This document shows positions 24,536 through 33,911 of a stretch of DNA of 64,000 nt, piece by piece. The stretch's first letter is position 1, and each line of letters starts with the position of its first letter. Source of the DNA: JAVBLD01 sp031553705 (lineage in GTDB: Bacteria > Bacteroidota > Bacteroidia > Bacteroidales > Marinifilaceae); NCBI GenBank assembly GCA_031553705.1, contig JAVBLD010000002.1, positions 8,316 to 72,315 of the forward strand, read 5' to 3'. The notes under the pieces were generated by a model. The model was not told the DNA's origin. It saw only the letters and a list, made by a program, of their open reading frames with translations, and searched no databases. A program made the position numbers and the translations under genes.

Positions 24536-24582
24536 CCCGGATTCACTTTAGGGAGCAACCGGCGGGAATCTGAGTGTTCGGG
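24536..24582 (+). promoter_or_regulatory. Structured 5' leader of the nitroreductase transcript
   Basis: CCCGGA (24536-24541) and CACT (24544-24547) pair with AGTG (24573-24576) and TTCGGG (24577-24582), giving a 10-bp stem with a two-base bulge and a G-rich loop (GGGAGCAACCGGCGGGAA). It lies in the leader after the promoter at 24424. No known riboswitch core (FMN, cobalamin, TPP) was recognised. Confidence 0.35.
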
Positions 24583-24625
24583 AGTTTTGCTATATATTTA
24601 TTCAGAATTTAAATCCCAGATTATT

Positions 24626-25213
24626 ATGGTACTGAAAGATTTATTATTACGAAACAGAAGTTACCGGCGTTATTATCAGGATATTAAAATATCAAGGCAG
24701 GAATTGACCGATTTAGTGGAGTTGACGCGTTGGTGTTCTTCCGGCAGAAATGCACAACCGTTGAAGTACTGTCTGGTGGACGACGAAAAAGTATGCGGTG
24801 AAGTGTTTGAAACCCTTTCATGGGCAGGCTATTTGTTCGATTGGGACGGGCCTGAAGAGGGAGAACGTCCGACAGCCTATTTGATCCAGTTGTTGGATAC
24901 GGAGATCGCAGAAAACTGTTTGTGTGATGACGGTTTACAAGCGCAGGCGATACTGCTGGGTGCTGTGGAAAAAAACTACGGTGGCTGTATGATTAAAGCG
25001 TTTAAAAACGACAAGTTAAGGTCTATTCTGAATTTGCCTGATGCATTGAAGATTATGTATGTTATCGCTTTGGGAAAACCTAAAGAGGTGATTGTACTGG
25101 ACGACATGTCAAGCGGTGGCAGTTATAAATATTGGCGCGAACCGGATGGTACCCATCATGTTCCTAAACGGAAAATTGATGAACTGATATATAAACTGGA
25201 TGCCGGATTCTAA
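24626..25213 (+). CDS. Nitroreductase-family protein
   Basis: 195 residues from the ATG at 24626; an earlier in-frame start would lie in the structured leader. RNRSYRRYYQD is the usual phosphate-binding start of FMN nitroreductases (R-S-x-R-x-Y/F), WCSSGRNAQPLKY matches the 'S-x-x-N-x-Q-P' FMN contact, and GLQAQAILLGAVEKNYGGCM is the dimer helix plus flavin loop. It would bind FMN and reduce an unknown substrate with NAD(P)H. The central insert is short, as in the small nitroreductase subfamily. The FAH-like gene follows after 34 bases. Confidence 0.85.
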   Translation: MVLKDLLLRNRSYRRYYQDIKISRQELTDLVELTRWCSSGRNAQPLKYCLVDDEKVCGEVFETLSWAGYLFDWDGPEEGERPTAYLIQLLDTEIAENCLCDDGLQAQAILLGAVEKNYGGCMIKAFKNDKLRSILNLPDALKIMYVIALGKPKEVIVLDDMSSGGSYKYWREPDGTHHVPKRKIDELIYKLDAGF

Positions 25214-25247
25214 TAATATTCGTTATTACTGATTCAAAATTTAGGTT

Positions 25248-25814
25248 ATGAAGGTTCTCTGTGCGGAATATAGTAGCAAGGGAGAGGCTGTCATTGTGCC
25301 GGTCGGAGATGATGTGTTGCTTCGTAATAATGAGGATTTTTATTTTCCTCCATTCACCGCTGCACTAAGCGGTGTGCCCCAGCTTGTGCTCCGGATAAGC
25401 AAACTCGGAAAAGGAATAGGTGAACGGTTTGCTTCCAGGTATTATGATAAAATAGGAGTAGGGGTGCGGTTTTATGCCGATACGCTTGAAAATGAGCTTC
25501 GCCGGAAGGAGTTACCCTTGATTGTGGCTTCTTCCTTTGATAATTCCGCTGCGATCAGCGTAATGAAACCATTACCCGCCTCTTCTGTCAATTATACTAT
25601 GTGGGTGAACGGAGAACTTGTTTTTGAAGGTAATCCGGAAGGGTTACCATTATCATTTGACGGATTACTGGCACTTTCATCCGATTATCATATGATAAAG
25701 ATTGGTGATTTTATCTTTTGTGGAAACCTATTCCGATACAAAGGATTACAGATAAATGATCGTATCCGTGTTTATCTGGGTGAAGATAAGCTGTTGGATT
25801 TTCATATCCGATAG
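25248..25814 (+). CDS. FAH-fold protein lacking the metal-binding E-x-E motif
   Basis: 188 residues. The segment VLRISKLGKGIGERFASRYYDKIGVGVRF followed by LPLIVASSFDNSAAIS parallels the fumarylacetoacetate-hydrolase family core (ELavVIgk..., G-x-x-x-x-D, 'K-x-F-D-x-x-x-x-I-G'). The family's metal ligands (E-x-E before the first core strand and the D of the 'Y-x-x-x-N-D' segment) are not found, so hydrolase activity is doubtful. It may bind a small acid or be a structural relative. Gene context is the nitroreductase upstream and the convergent acyl-CoA ligase downstream (9 bases apart). I am sure of neither the family nor the function. Confidence 0.55.
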   Translation: MKVLCAEYSSKGEAVIVPVGDDVLLRNNEDFYFPPFTAALSGVPQLVLRISKLGKGIGERFASRYYDKIGVGVRFYADTLENELRRKELPLIVASSFDNSAAISVMKPLPASSVNYTMWVNGELVFEGNPEGLPLSFDGLLALSSDYHMIKIGDFIFCGNLFRYKGLQINDRIRVYLGEDKLLDFHIR

Positions 25815-25823
25815 TCCCCGGGC

Positions 25824-27506
25824 TTATTTTATCGTGATATTATTATACAGAAAACGTTTGATCTTCTGTGTAGGCGTTTTCTCGAAAGGTTCGCTTTGTA
25901 TCATAACCAATTGCAACTTTGAAAAGCTATTTACTCTTGAATTAACATACTCAAAAAGCTCTTTTTTATGCTCCTCAATGCGTTCGTTGAGAAGGGCTTT
26001 GTAGTTGTCCGCCTGGTCTTTTAGTTTATGGTACTGTTTTTCCAACTCTTCCGTATTAAAGTGTACCATGGCTACCAGTTTGCCTTTGTATTCGACAACA
26101 AGTGATTCGTTGACAAACCGGAAGTTATTGATGATGGATTCGATCTCTTCGGGATAGATATTTTCTCCGGACGATCCGAGGATCATTGTTTTTATGCGAC
26201 CTCTGATAGTTAACCTTCCTTTGGCATCAAACGATCCGAGGTCACCGGTTTTAAACCAACCGTCTTCAGTGATCACTTCCTGGGTTAGTTCCGGTTTTTT
26301 ATAGTAACCTTTCATGATGTGCGGTCCTTTGATCCATATTTCTCCCTCCCCGCTTTGGTCTGGATCATTGATTTTGATACTTACTCCTTCCATCGGTAGT
26401 CCTACGCCTTGGTAGAAGGTGTCTGCCGGAGCAGCGCCTGCCGACATCGGGGAAGTTTCGGTCAGGCCGTAGCCGATTGCATATGGAAATTTAGCTTCCC
26501 GTAAGAATTGTTCTACGGTACCGTCTAATTTCGAACCACCGATACCAAAGAATATGATTTCTCCCCCGAAGGTTTGCATCAATTTTTTCCCGGCCAATCG
26601 GTTTAGTATTTTCCGGGTAGGAGCAAAACGATAGAGAGTTGCCATCGTTTTTGACGAATTGAATTTCGGCAGTATCTGGGTTTTATAAATTTTCTCAATG
26701 ATCAACGGCACCGAAAGCATAATCGTGGGTTTTACCTTTTGCATCGCCGGTACCAGCAGTTTTGGCGTCGGAACGCGATCTAGATAGTAAACCTGTGCTC
26801 CGAACATAAGAGGAAGTAGTAACCCCAACGTATTTTCAAAAGTGTGAGCAATCGGCAGGATACTTAAAAAACGGTCCTTTTCGCAGATCGGTTGTATTGT
26901 GCTGCACTGCTTTGCATCCCAGATCAGATTACGGTGTGATAGTTCTACGCCTTTCGAAAAACCGGTGGTACCTGAGGTGTAGATAATTGAGGCTGTATCC
27001 TCTTCATTTACCACAACTTCCGGCAAGTTACAATCATCCCAATCGCTATTCGGTTCCAAACAATCTACATGTGCCGTATCGTGTTCGTCGGGAATATAAG
27101 CAAAGTTGTTCAGTAGTATTTTGTGTCGAAGCTGGCCGGTCTTTACCTGAACGACATTATTATAAAGCAGTTTGGAAACAAAAAGGACTTTTGCTTCCGA
27201 GTGTTCGAGTATGTTCTGGATTTCCGTGGTACTGAATCCCGGCAATATCGGTACGGCTATAGCTCCGATATTTGCAATGGCAAATTGTGCGACACCCCAG
27301 TTAGGCATGTTAGCGCCGAAAATGGCTACTCTGTCATGTTGCGCAACGCCAAGATGTGTCAAGTATTTGGAAATCGAAATAACTTCATTATGGAAATCCT
27401 CATAAGTTCTATGGCCGGATTGAACAAAATTTAAAGATAAATTTTTTTTGAATTTGGAACAACTGTATTTTAGCAATTCCGGTAATGTCAATATATTTAA
27501 ATACAT
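25824..27506 (-). CDS. AMP-binding acyl-CoA ligase (long-chain fatty acid type)
   Basis: 560 residues. IIYTSGTTGFSKGVELSH is the P-loop-like adenylation motif; YGLTETSP, GEIWIKGPHIMKGYY and TGDLGSFDAKGRL follow in order, and the C-terminal GRIKTMILGSSGENIYPEEIE is the hinge and lid. The enzyme activates a carboxylic acid as an acyl-AMP and then forms a CoA thioester. The shape fits long-chain fatty acyl-CoA synthetases (FadD15-like). Substrate length is not evident. It stands in the same direction as rpoD, with structured DNA between them. Confidence 0.88.
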   Translation of the reverse strand: MYLNILTLPELLKYSCSKFKKNLSLNFVQSGHRTYEDFHNEVISISKYLTHLGVAQHDRVAIFGANMPNWGVAQFAIANIGAIAVPILPGFSTTEIQNILEHSEAKVLFVSKLLYNNVVQVKTGQLRHKILLNNFAYIPDEHDTAHVDCLEPNSDWDDCNLPEVVVNEEDTASIIYTSGTTGFSKGVELSHRNLIWDAKQCSTIQPICEKDRFLSILPIAHTFENTLGLLLPLMFGAQVYYLDRVPTPKLLVPAMQKVKPTIMLSVPLIIEKIYKTQILPKFNSSKTMATLYRFAPTRKILNRLAGKKLMQTFGGEIIFFGIGGSKLDGTVEQFLREAKFPYAIGYGLTETSPMSAGAAPADTFYQGVGLPMEGVSIKINDPDQSGEGEIWIKGPHIMKGYYKKPELTQEVITEDGWFKTGDLGSFDAKGRLTIRGRIKTMILGSSGENIYPEEIESIINNFRFVNESLVVEYKGKLVAMVHFNTEELEKQYHKLKDQADNYKALLNERIEEHKKELFEYVNSRVNSFSKLQLVMIQSEPFEKTPTQKIKRFLYNNITIK

Positions 27507-27608
27507 GATAATCTCCCCTGAATTATGGTGTAAAGGTAAGGCTAATTTCTTATAATCCAGTTAAAAAGTGGTAAAAAAACAGTGTTGCATAGTTAAATTA
27601 AAATCTGA

Positions 27609-27664
27609 CACCTCCCCTTAAATCGGACAAGTCCGAATAGAGGAGGTGACCGATATTCATCGGT
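27609..27664. terminator. Nested hairpins downstream of rpoD
   Basis: An outer 7-bp stem CACCTCC (27609-27615)/GGAGGTG (27642-27648) encloses TCGGAC (27623-27628)/GTCCGA (27631-27636). A third hairpin, ACCGAT/ATCGGT (27649-27654, 27659-27664), abuts it. Read leftward after the rpoD stop, the outer stem is followed by TTTTAATTTAA, so it probably ends rpoD transcription. Confidence 0.6.
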
Positions 27665-27689
27665 ATTCAATTTTATTTGAAAACCGACG

Positions 27690-28550
27690 TTACCCCAAGT
27701 ATGTTTTTAATAATTTACTCCTGGATGAGTGTCGTAGCCTTCGAATTGCTTTTTCTTTGATTTGGCGGACTCGTTCACGGGTTAACCCGAATTTTTCTCC
27801 GATCTCCTCCAATGTCATCTCTTGTGTGTTAATACCGAAGAAAAGCTTGATAATATCTCGTTCTCTTTCGGTAAGTGTAGAAAGAGCCCTTTCGACCTCT
27901 GTAGATAACGACTCGTTGATTAATGTACGGTCGGCAATAGGAGAGTCGTCGTTTACCAGTACATCCAGTAAACTATTATCTTCCCCTTCTACAAACGGAG
28001 CGTCTACCGATATATGTCGGCCGGAAACTCTTAGCGTGTCTGCAACTTTTTCCGCAGGCAAGTCTAATGTTTCAGCCAGTTCTTCCGGTGAGGGACGCCT
28101 TTCGTATTTCTGTTCGAATCTTGAAAAAGCTTTATTTATTTTGTTCAGAGAACCTACCTGATTCAACGGCAATCGCACGATACGTGATTGTTCAGCCAAT
28201 GCCTGAAGAATCGATTGACGAATCCACCATACGGCATAAGAGATAAACTTAAATCCACGGGTTTCATCAAATTTTTCAGCAGCTTTGATCAATCCAAGGT
28301 TACCTTCATTGATCAGGTCGGGAAGACTCAGACCTTGATTTTGGTATTGTTTGGCAACAGAAACAACAAAACGTAAATTAGCTCTTGTTAACTTCTCTAA
28401 GGCTCGTTGATCCCCCTTCCTGATGCGCTGCGCTAACTCAACTTCTTCCTCTACAGTAATTAAGTCCTCTTTACCTATTTCCTGTAAGTATTTGTCTAGA
28501 GAAGCACTTTCTCTATTTGTTATTGATTTTGTGATCTTTAGTTGTCTCAT
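27690..28550 (-). CDS. rpoD: Primary RNA polymerase sigma factor
   Basis: 286 residues from the ATG at 28550 (MRQLKITKSITNRESASLDKY). A short region 1.2, then region 2 with AKQYQNQGLSLPDLINEGNLGLIKAAEKFD and GFKFISYAVWWIRQSI (the -10 recognition segment), region 3, and region 4 with GLTRERVRQIKEKAIRRLRH binding the -35 area. It is much shorter than E. coli sigma-70 and has the Bacteroidetes form, which recognises TTTG and TAnnTTTG promoters like those seen throughout this window. A longer in-frame extension is not typical. Confidence 0.95.
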   Translation of the reverse strand: MRQLKITKSITNRESASLDKYLQEIGKEDLITVEEEVELAQRIRKGDQRALEKLTRANLRFVVSVAKQYQNQGLSLPDLINEGNLGLIKAAEKFDETRGFKFISYAVWWIRQSILQALAEQSRIVRLPLNQVGSLNKINKAFSRFEQKYERRPSPEELAETLDLPAEKVADTLRVSGRHISVDAPFVEGEDNSLLDVLVNDDSPIADRTLINESLSTEVERALSTLTERERDIIKLFFGINTQEMTLEEIGEKFGLTRERVRQIKEKAIRRLRHSSRSKLLKTYLG

Positions 28551-28583
28551 ACTCTCTTTTATAGTACCACTGCAAACATCTTG

Positions 28584-28591
28584 CAAAGATA
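28584..28591 (-). promoter_or_regulatory. Probable rpoD -7 box
   Basis: On the minus strand this reads TATCTTTG, a full match to TAnnTTTG, 33 bases before the rpoD ATG at 28550. The -33 element is weak (TGGA at the expected distance). Confidence 0.5.
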
Positions 28592-28725
28592 AACTTTTTT
28601 ATTCGTTTATCCATTTGTTAAATTCAACCAAATGTAGTTGTTAACATTTTTTAAGTAGTATGTAGTATTTAATGCTATTCTGTTTGCATTTCATTTTTTT
28701 TTAATTTTGAATAATAATATTTTTA

Positions 28726-30195
28726 CTACTGTAATGAGAAAGCAAAATATTCAACTCGTCCTTTCGGATTTACTGCTGTAACAAATACTCCATCATCATT
28801 CGTAGATAGCAATGCCTTTTTTAAATCATCACTATCATATATAAACGAATTATTAACCCTAACAATGATATAGCCTTCCGACAAGCCGGCTGCTTTAAAT
28901 TTACCGTTTCTGATCTCTTTGATTTTCACTCCCTTATTCAGGTTGTAACGTTCCCGGTCGATTTTGCCGAGAGGTTCAACTATTGCTCCCAGAATACCGA
29001 AATTATCTTTTTCTTCCAGTGTGGTTTCTCCGTATGTGTTTTGTAGTTCAACCCGAACCGTTTTTTCTTTACCATTCCGTTTCAATGTAATAGGTATAGT
29101 ATTTCCCGGGTTATATTTTACCAGTTGTTCATGGAATTCCGGAACGGTTTTTACCTCCGTATTATTAAGACGTTGAATGACGTCTCCCGTTTGTATACCT
29201 GCTTTTTGAGCGGCACTGCCGGTGATTACTTCTCCGACATAGATGCCGGAGGTTTCGCTGATACCTAGTTTTTTAGCCAGTGTGGGAGTCAATTCACCCA
29301 TGCGGATCCCCAATACCGCACGTTGTACTTTCCCAAATTCCTTCAAGTCGCTTACTATTTTCCGAGCGATATTTACAGGAACTGCAAATGCATAGCCGGA
29401 ATAGTTGCCGGTCGGAGATTGGATTGCCGTGTTGATACCGATCAGTTCGCCTTTTGCATTGACCAGTGCTCCTCCGCTGTTTCCCATATTTACTGCGGCA
29501 TCGGTTTGCAGAAATGATTCGAGATCGATTTGTCCGCCGAGTTCCCTTGCTTTTGCACTGATAATACCTGCAGTGACTGTAGAGTTCAGATTATAGGGAT
29601 TACCGACAGCCAATACCCATTCTCCTAATTCTACATCGTCCGAATTGCCGTATTCAAGGAACGGAAGGTTCTGGGCTTCTATCTTTAATAACGCGATATC
29701 AGTGTTCCGGTCACGACCAATGATTTTAGCATCGAATTCACGTTTATCATTTAATGTCACCACAATCTGATCGCTTCCGTCAATCACATGATTATTTGTA
29801 ATCAGATAGCCGTCGCTTGAAATAATCACTCCGGAACCGATGCCGATACTCCGCGGCACCTCCCGCGTCTGTGGCTGGTTACCAAACCAATACTCCAGTA
29901 ACGGGTTTCCGGTATAAGCACGTCCTATTTGGACGGTTTTGACATTTACTACTGCCTGGACTGTCTTTTTGGCAGCGTATCGTAAATCGGTGTTACCGGC
30001 AGTCGATGTGCCCGAATTGTTTTGGGTATCGGAAATGCTGCTCTGGACAACCTGTTTCGTCAGGTTTGGTCCCACAATCTCATGTTGGATAGTCGCTCTT
30101 TCTTTGGAACCGGTGGATTTTTCCATTATCCAGAAAGCCAGGAAGCCACCGGCAATACCTAATAATAAAGGAATAATAAACCTCATTGTTTTCAT
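28726..30195 (-). CDS. HtrA/DegQ-type periplasmic serine protease
   Basis: 489 residues. The N-terminal hydrophobic segment (FIIPLLLGIAGGFLAFWIM) is a signal anchor. Catalytic triad: His in ITNNHVID, Asp in RNTDIALLKI, Ser in MGNSGGALVN. Two PDZ-like segments follow (GIYVGEVITGSAAQKAGIQTGDVI and GVKIKEIRNGKFKAAGLSEGYIIVR). It degrades or refolds misfolded envelope proteins. A 175-base gap containing AT-rich sequence separates it from the upstream-facing rpoD gene. DegP and DegQ cannot be separated by sequence here. Confidence 0.93.
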   Translation of the reverse strand: MKTMRFIIPLLLGIAGGFLAFWIMEKSTGSKERATIQHEIVGPNLTKQVVQSSISDTQNNSGTSTAGNTDLRYAAKKTVQAVVNVKTVQIGRAYTGNPLLEYWFGNQPQTREVPRSIGIGSGVIISSDGYLITNNHVIDGSDQIVVTLNDKREFDAKIIGRDRNTDIALLKIEAQNLPFLEYGNSDDVELGEWVLAVGNPYNLNSTVTAGIISAKARELGGQIDLESFLQTDAAVNMGNSGGALVNAKGELIGINTAIQSPTGNYSGYAFAVPVNIARKIVSDLKEFGKVQRAVLGIRMGELTPTLAKKLGISETSGIYVGEVITGSAAQKAGIQTGDVIQRLNNTEVKTVPEFHEQLVKYNPGNTIPITLKRNGKEKTVRVELQNTYGETTLEEKDNFGILGAIVEPLGKIDRERYNLNKGVKIKEIRNGKFKAAGLSEGYIIVRVNNSFIYDSDDLKKALLSTNDDGVFVTAVNPKGRVEYFAFSLQ

Positions 30196-30782
30196 ACGTA
30201 TATGATTTACTTCTTATAAAATAAGTACATCGTTCGTTTCTGTAACATCTGTCCGATCCGTACCGTCCTTATTTTGATTTCACTTTTACTTCCATCTCCC
30301 ATCTTCCCGTTCTGCTCTTTATTTATTTGGCTAACAATATCTTTGCCAATCGCTTATTAATAAACTCTTAATTAATAAACATTAACATTGTGACACGGTT
30401 ACTGTAATTTATCATATACCTTATAAAATTATGTGGTATTTTTTAATAGTATTGTCTTTAATAATCAGTTAATTGTAATTCATAATTTCTAGTTTCTGTA
30501 TTGTACGGTTTAGGAAAGAAAATAGTTGAACTATTACAAAGGAGTGAAATAGAGAACTTTGTATATTTTCAACATATCGGTTTAATTTCGAGATCCTTTA
30601 TGTACAGAGGTTTTTCGATAAATATGAGATTTTTTTTGGTGCCGGAAAGGAATGTTTCTAGTCAAGATCTAAACTAATGTATTGATTTTCTTTAGTATAT
30701 ATTACAAATAAATAGTATAGATAATTTTTGAGAAGGAAAAAGATGTATTTTATATTTTATTATTACCTTTGTACCCGCTAAT
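30196..30782. other. AT-rich intergenic region before the tRNA pair
   Basis: No gene was recognised in these 587 bases. Candidate signals: TACCTTTG at 30764-30771, 12 bases before the tRNA-Thr, is a good -7 box; the matching -33 is weak. A small palindrome, ATAGTTGAACTAT, lies near 30523. The htrA promoter should also lie here, near the 30196 end. Confidence 0.4.
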
Positions 30783-30855
<73 letters not shown>

Positions 30856-30939
30856 CTTAAAAAGCATGAATAAGATTTGTGCTGTTCAGAAAAAGTATTA
30901 ATTTTGCAGCGGATTTGGAAAAGAGGCGACAGATTTATT

Positions 30940-31014
30940 CGGGGTGTAGCGCAGTCCGGTTAGCGTATCTGCTTTGGGAGCAGAGGGTCGGGGGTTCGAA
31001 TCCCTCCACCCCGA
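30940..31014 (+). tRNA. tRNA-Pro (UGG)
   Basis: 75 bases. Acceptor CGGGGTG pairs with CACCCCG; the anticodon stem TCTGC/GCAGA encloses TTTGGGA with anticodon TGG; the T arm is TCGGGGGTTCGAATCCCTC; the discriminator is A. No CCA is encoded. An intrinsic terminator follows five bases later. Confidence 0.95.
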
Positions 31015-31019
31015 CGGAT

Positions 31020-31061
31020 AAACATCAGGAGGCTGTCCAAATGAACAGCCTCCTGATGTTT
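31020..31061 (+). terminator. Terminator after the tRNA pair
   Basis: A perfect 17-bp stem (31020-31036 with 31045-31061) with an 8-base loop, followed by a T-rich stretch (GTTTATG). It ends the tRNA-Thr/tRNA-Pro transcript and may also act on leftward readthrough. Confidence 0.85.
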
Positions 31062-31108
31062 GTTTATGTAACGGAATCTCTTTGCTAAAATATCTGTATT
31101 ACTTTCTA

Positions 31109-31552
31109 TTATAAAAATTGATAGCTTAATATAAGTTTATTGTTTTCTAATTGCAATAACAGTACGTATTTCTCAAAACGATAGACGGAATAAAGTGTTT
31201 CTCCATCTATCTCCAACATGTTACCACTGCCTTCAGCATTTTTTAGCGAAACATTATCTTTGATTTGATTCGCATAGTATTCATGCGATGGAACTTTTTT
31301 TTCATATTGTCTGCAAGTGTCCTTTGTAAAGAAAAAAGAGTATTCCACTTCGAAACGGCGATTTCGTTCGTCTTCTTCGCTATAGACCAGCCGGAGCGTG
31401 TCGACGGTTTTTATACAATGCAGTACATTTGCACGATTGTCTTCAAGAAATCGTTTGATTTCGGTGTGCGTTCTTCCCAGAAACTCTTGAGAAAACGCGA
31501 TATTTATTCCGGAAATAAGAAATAGAACCGGAAGCAAAAGCTTATTCCACAT
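31109..31552 (-). CDS. Small secreted protein coupled to the GH3 gene
   Basis: 147 residues with a signal peptide (MWNKLLLPVLFLISGINIAFS). The mature part alternates short strands (DTLRLVYSEED, FEVEYSFFF, ETLYSVYRF, KLILSYQFL) and has one Cys pair region. I recognise no family. Its start overlaps the GH3 stop by 11 bases, so the two are probably translated together, GH3 first. A role in the periplasm or at the surface alongside the glycosidase is possible. Confidence 0.65.
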   Translation of the reverse strand: MWNKLLLPVLFLISGINIAFSQEFLGRTHTEIKRFLEDNRANVLHCIKTVDTLRLVYSEEDERNRRFEVEYSFFFTKDTCRQYEKKVPSHEYYANQIKDNVSLKNAEGSGNMLEIDGETLYSVYRFEKYVLLLQLENNKLILSYQFL

Positions 31553-33911
31553 AAAATGTTGTTTTTAAAGGAGTGTTTTCCGAAGAATTTCCTACAAAAA
31601 GGGTAAATGAACCGGGTTCTATTACAAAATGGTTCTCGGCATTATATAAGCCGTATTGTCGGGCGCCTATTTTGAATGTCAGTGTTTTTTCTTCGCCGGA
31701 ATTCAGACTCACCCGTTGAAAGCCGCACAGCTCTTTTTCATAACGGGAAATTGAGGATACGTCGTCCATTAAATAGACCTGCACTACTTCGTCGCCTTTT
31801 CGCATACCAGTATTTTTTACCGTACAGTATACGGTTAACTCTTCGCCGCTTCGTATTTTGTTTTGCTTCAATTGAAGATTTGTAATTTCAAATGTCGTAT
31901 AGCTCAGTCCAAAGCCGAATGGGTATAATCCGTCGGTTACGCGGGCAAAACCTTTCCCTTTTGTATCATGTTTAAAAGGGAAAGCCCAGGGAATTTGACC
32001 TACCGATCTTGGGAAGGTAACCGGCAGTTTGCCACCCGGATTGACATCGCCAAATAAAACTTCGGCCACTACCTGTCCTGAGAACTCTCCGGGATACCAA
32101 GCTTCGACAATGGCGTCTACATTGGCATTTTCCCAATTCAGGGTGACAGGACGTCCATTAAAAAGTACCAGTACCACTGGAGTGCCGGTGGCTTGTATAG
32201 CTCGTATCAACTCTTTCTGCCGGCCGGCCAGATCGAGATTGAGACGGGTGCGCGATTCGCCGATAGTGCGGCTGTCATCTCCGACAAACAAGATGGCAAC
32301 TTCGGCTTTTCGGGCGATTTCTACCGCTTGGTTGATTCCAGCCTGCTCATCGCTTGTTAGCGGAAAATACATGACGTCGCTTTCGGGAAAATTTTTGTCG
32401 CGTACCGGACATCCCAAGGCATACATAATGTTTACATTTGATCCAAGATATTGCTGCAAACCTTTAAGGCCGGTGATTACCTGGGGCCGGATCGAACCAT
32501 AGCGGCATACCAGTGATTTATCGTCGTTTGCCAAAGGTCCGATTACAGCGATATTTTTAATGTTCTTTGAAAGTGGAAGAATGTTGTTTTTGTTTTTCAG
32601 CAATATGATGGATTCACGTCCCGCTTTCAATGCAACGTCCTGATGTTCGCTATTGTGTACGATCTTATCTGCTTCGGCGGGATTTTGTGTATAGGGATTA
32701 TCAAACAGACCTAACCAGAATTTAACATATAATACCTCACGCACTCGTTGGTCGAGTATCTCCTGTGCTACTAATCCTTGTTTAATGGCTTTGCGCAAGG
32801 ATTCAATAAATTTTTCGGACTCTTCAAAACAAGTGTGGATATTAACACCGGCATTAGCTTCCTGTGCCACTGATTCTTCCATAGAACTTGCAATATGATA
32901 TACCGCTTCGTTTTTGTCGATCCGCCAACTGTCACTTACCACATAGCCTTTAAAACCCCAGGTGTCGCGTAGTAGAGTGGTCAGGAAATAACTACTGCCG
33001 CTTATGGGTGTACCGTTGTAGTCATTGTGAGAACACATGACACCCAAAGCTCCGGCTTCCTGAAAGGCTATGCGGAACGGCTCCAGATGGAGTTCGTGTA
33101 CTTCTTGCGGCGTGGCGTGCGGATCGGTACGGGCGTAACCGTCACGCGCACCGGCGGTAACACTATATATACAAAAGTGTTTGGGAGTAGAAACTACTCT
33201 GTTGGATTGAATACCCAGTACTTGTTGGCGTCCCAGTTCCCCCGCCAGAAAAGGGTCTTCACTGTAGCATTCCACGGTACGCCCCCAGCGCTGATCGCGC
33301 ACAATATCTAAAATCGGGGAATATATGTTGGTATAGCCTAAAGCACGGGCTTCTTTGCCGGTTATTTCTCCCACTTGACGTATTAAACTGGGATTCCATG
33401 TACTGCCTAGGCCTATTTGTGCAGGGAAAAAAGTCGATTTCTCATGTTTCACGCCACGGATTCCTTCATCCGTGAAATCGACAGGAATTCCTAAACGTGT
33501 TTCCTCTACAAAGAAAGCTTGTACTTGGTTTAAAGCTTTGGGATGATTGGAGTAGGGAAACTCCCAACTTGAACGTTTCCATTCGCCGTTGAGATGCTCG
33601 TCGATATTTCCGATACCATCTTTCCAGACCCTACTTTTCCATGCGGGAGTGGGCAACGAATCTTTGGTTACGGCACCATATCCGTAGATAGTACCCAGTT
33701 GACAGGTTTTTTCTTCCTCAGTCATTTTCCTCAACAAATCTTCTATCCGTTTTTCAATAGGTTGGGCAGGATCTTCATAAATATCCTTTTGGCCGTTTTT
33801 ATTAAAATCAATCCAACCTTTCCGATACATTTTGTGTTTGGGAGTCTGTGCTGAAGTTTCCGGTATCAGCCCAACCATAAATAAAAAAAGAATAAATACA
33901 AGATATCTCAT
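31542..33911 (-). CDS. Glycoside hydrolase family 3 enzyme (beta-glucosidase-like)
   Basis: 789 residues with a signal peptide (to about residue 21). The N-terminal GH3 barrel carries the KHFC and CSHNDYNG substrate loops and the nucleophile Asp327 in KGYVVSDSWR. The C-terminal alpha/beta sandwich and fibronectin-III domain follow (VVQVYLMDDVSSISRYEKELCGF...FTLFVGNSS). An unusual addition is the region near residue 38, FNKNGQKDIYEDP, which resembles a calcium-binding EF-hand/dockerin-like loop. It acts on beta-glucosides or related glycans in the periplasm. No SusCD system lies next to it, so the substrate cannot be guessed. Confidence 0.9.
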   Translation of the reverse strand: MRYLVFILFLFMVGLIPETSAQTPKHKMYRKGWIDFNKNGQKDIYEDPAQPIEKRIEDLLRKMTEEEKTCQLGTIYGYGAVTKDSLPTPAWKSRVWKDGIGNIDEHLNGEWKRSSWEFPYSNHPKALNQVQAFFVEETRLGIPVDFTDEGIRGVKHEKSTFFPAQIGLGSTWNPSLIRQVGEITGKEARALGYTNIYSPILDIVRDQRWGRTVECYSEDPFLAGELGRQQVLGIQSNRVVSTPKHFCIYSVTAGARDGYARTDPHATPQEVHELHLEPFRIAFQEAGALGVMCSHNDYNGTPISGSSYFLTTLLRDTWGFKGYVVSDSWRIDKNEAVYHIASSMEESVAQEANAGVNIHTCFEESEKFIESLRKAIKQGLVAQEILDQRVREVLYVKFWLGLFDNPYTQNPAEADKIVHNSEHQDVALKAGRESIILLKNKNNILPLSKNIKNIAVIGPLANDDKSLVCRYGSIRPQVITGLKGLQQYLGSNVNIMYALGCPVRDKNFPESDVMYFPLTSDEQAGINQAVEIARKAEVAILFVGDDSRTIGESRTRLNLDLAGRQKELIRAIQATGTPVVLVLFNGRPVTLNWENANVDAIVEAWYPGEFSGQVVAEVLFGDVNPGGKLPVTFPRSVGQIPWAFPFKHDTKGKGFARVTDGLYPFGFGLSYTTFEITNLQLKQNKIRSGEELTVYCTVKNTGMRKGDEVVQVYLMDDVSSISRYEKELCGFQRVSLNSGEEKTLTFKIGARQYGLYNAENHFVIEPGSFTLFVGNSSENTPLKTTFYVE

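Noticed and set aside
30879..31088. A 69-codon frame across the tRNA-Pro gene
   Set aside because: It is created by reading through tRNA-Pro and its terminator, and no protein family was recognised.
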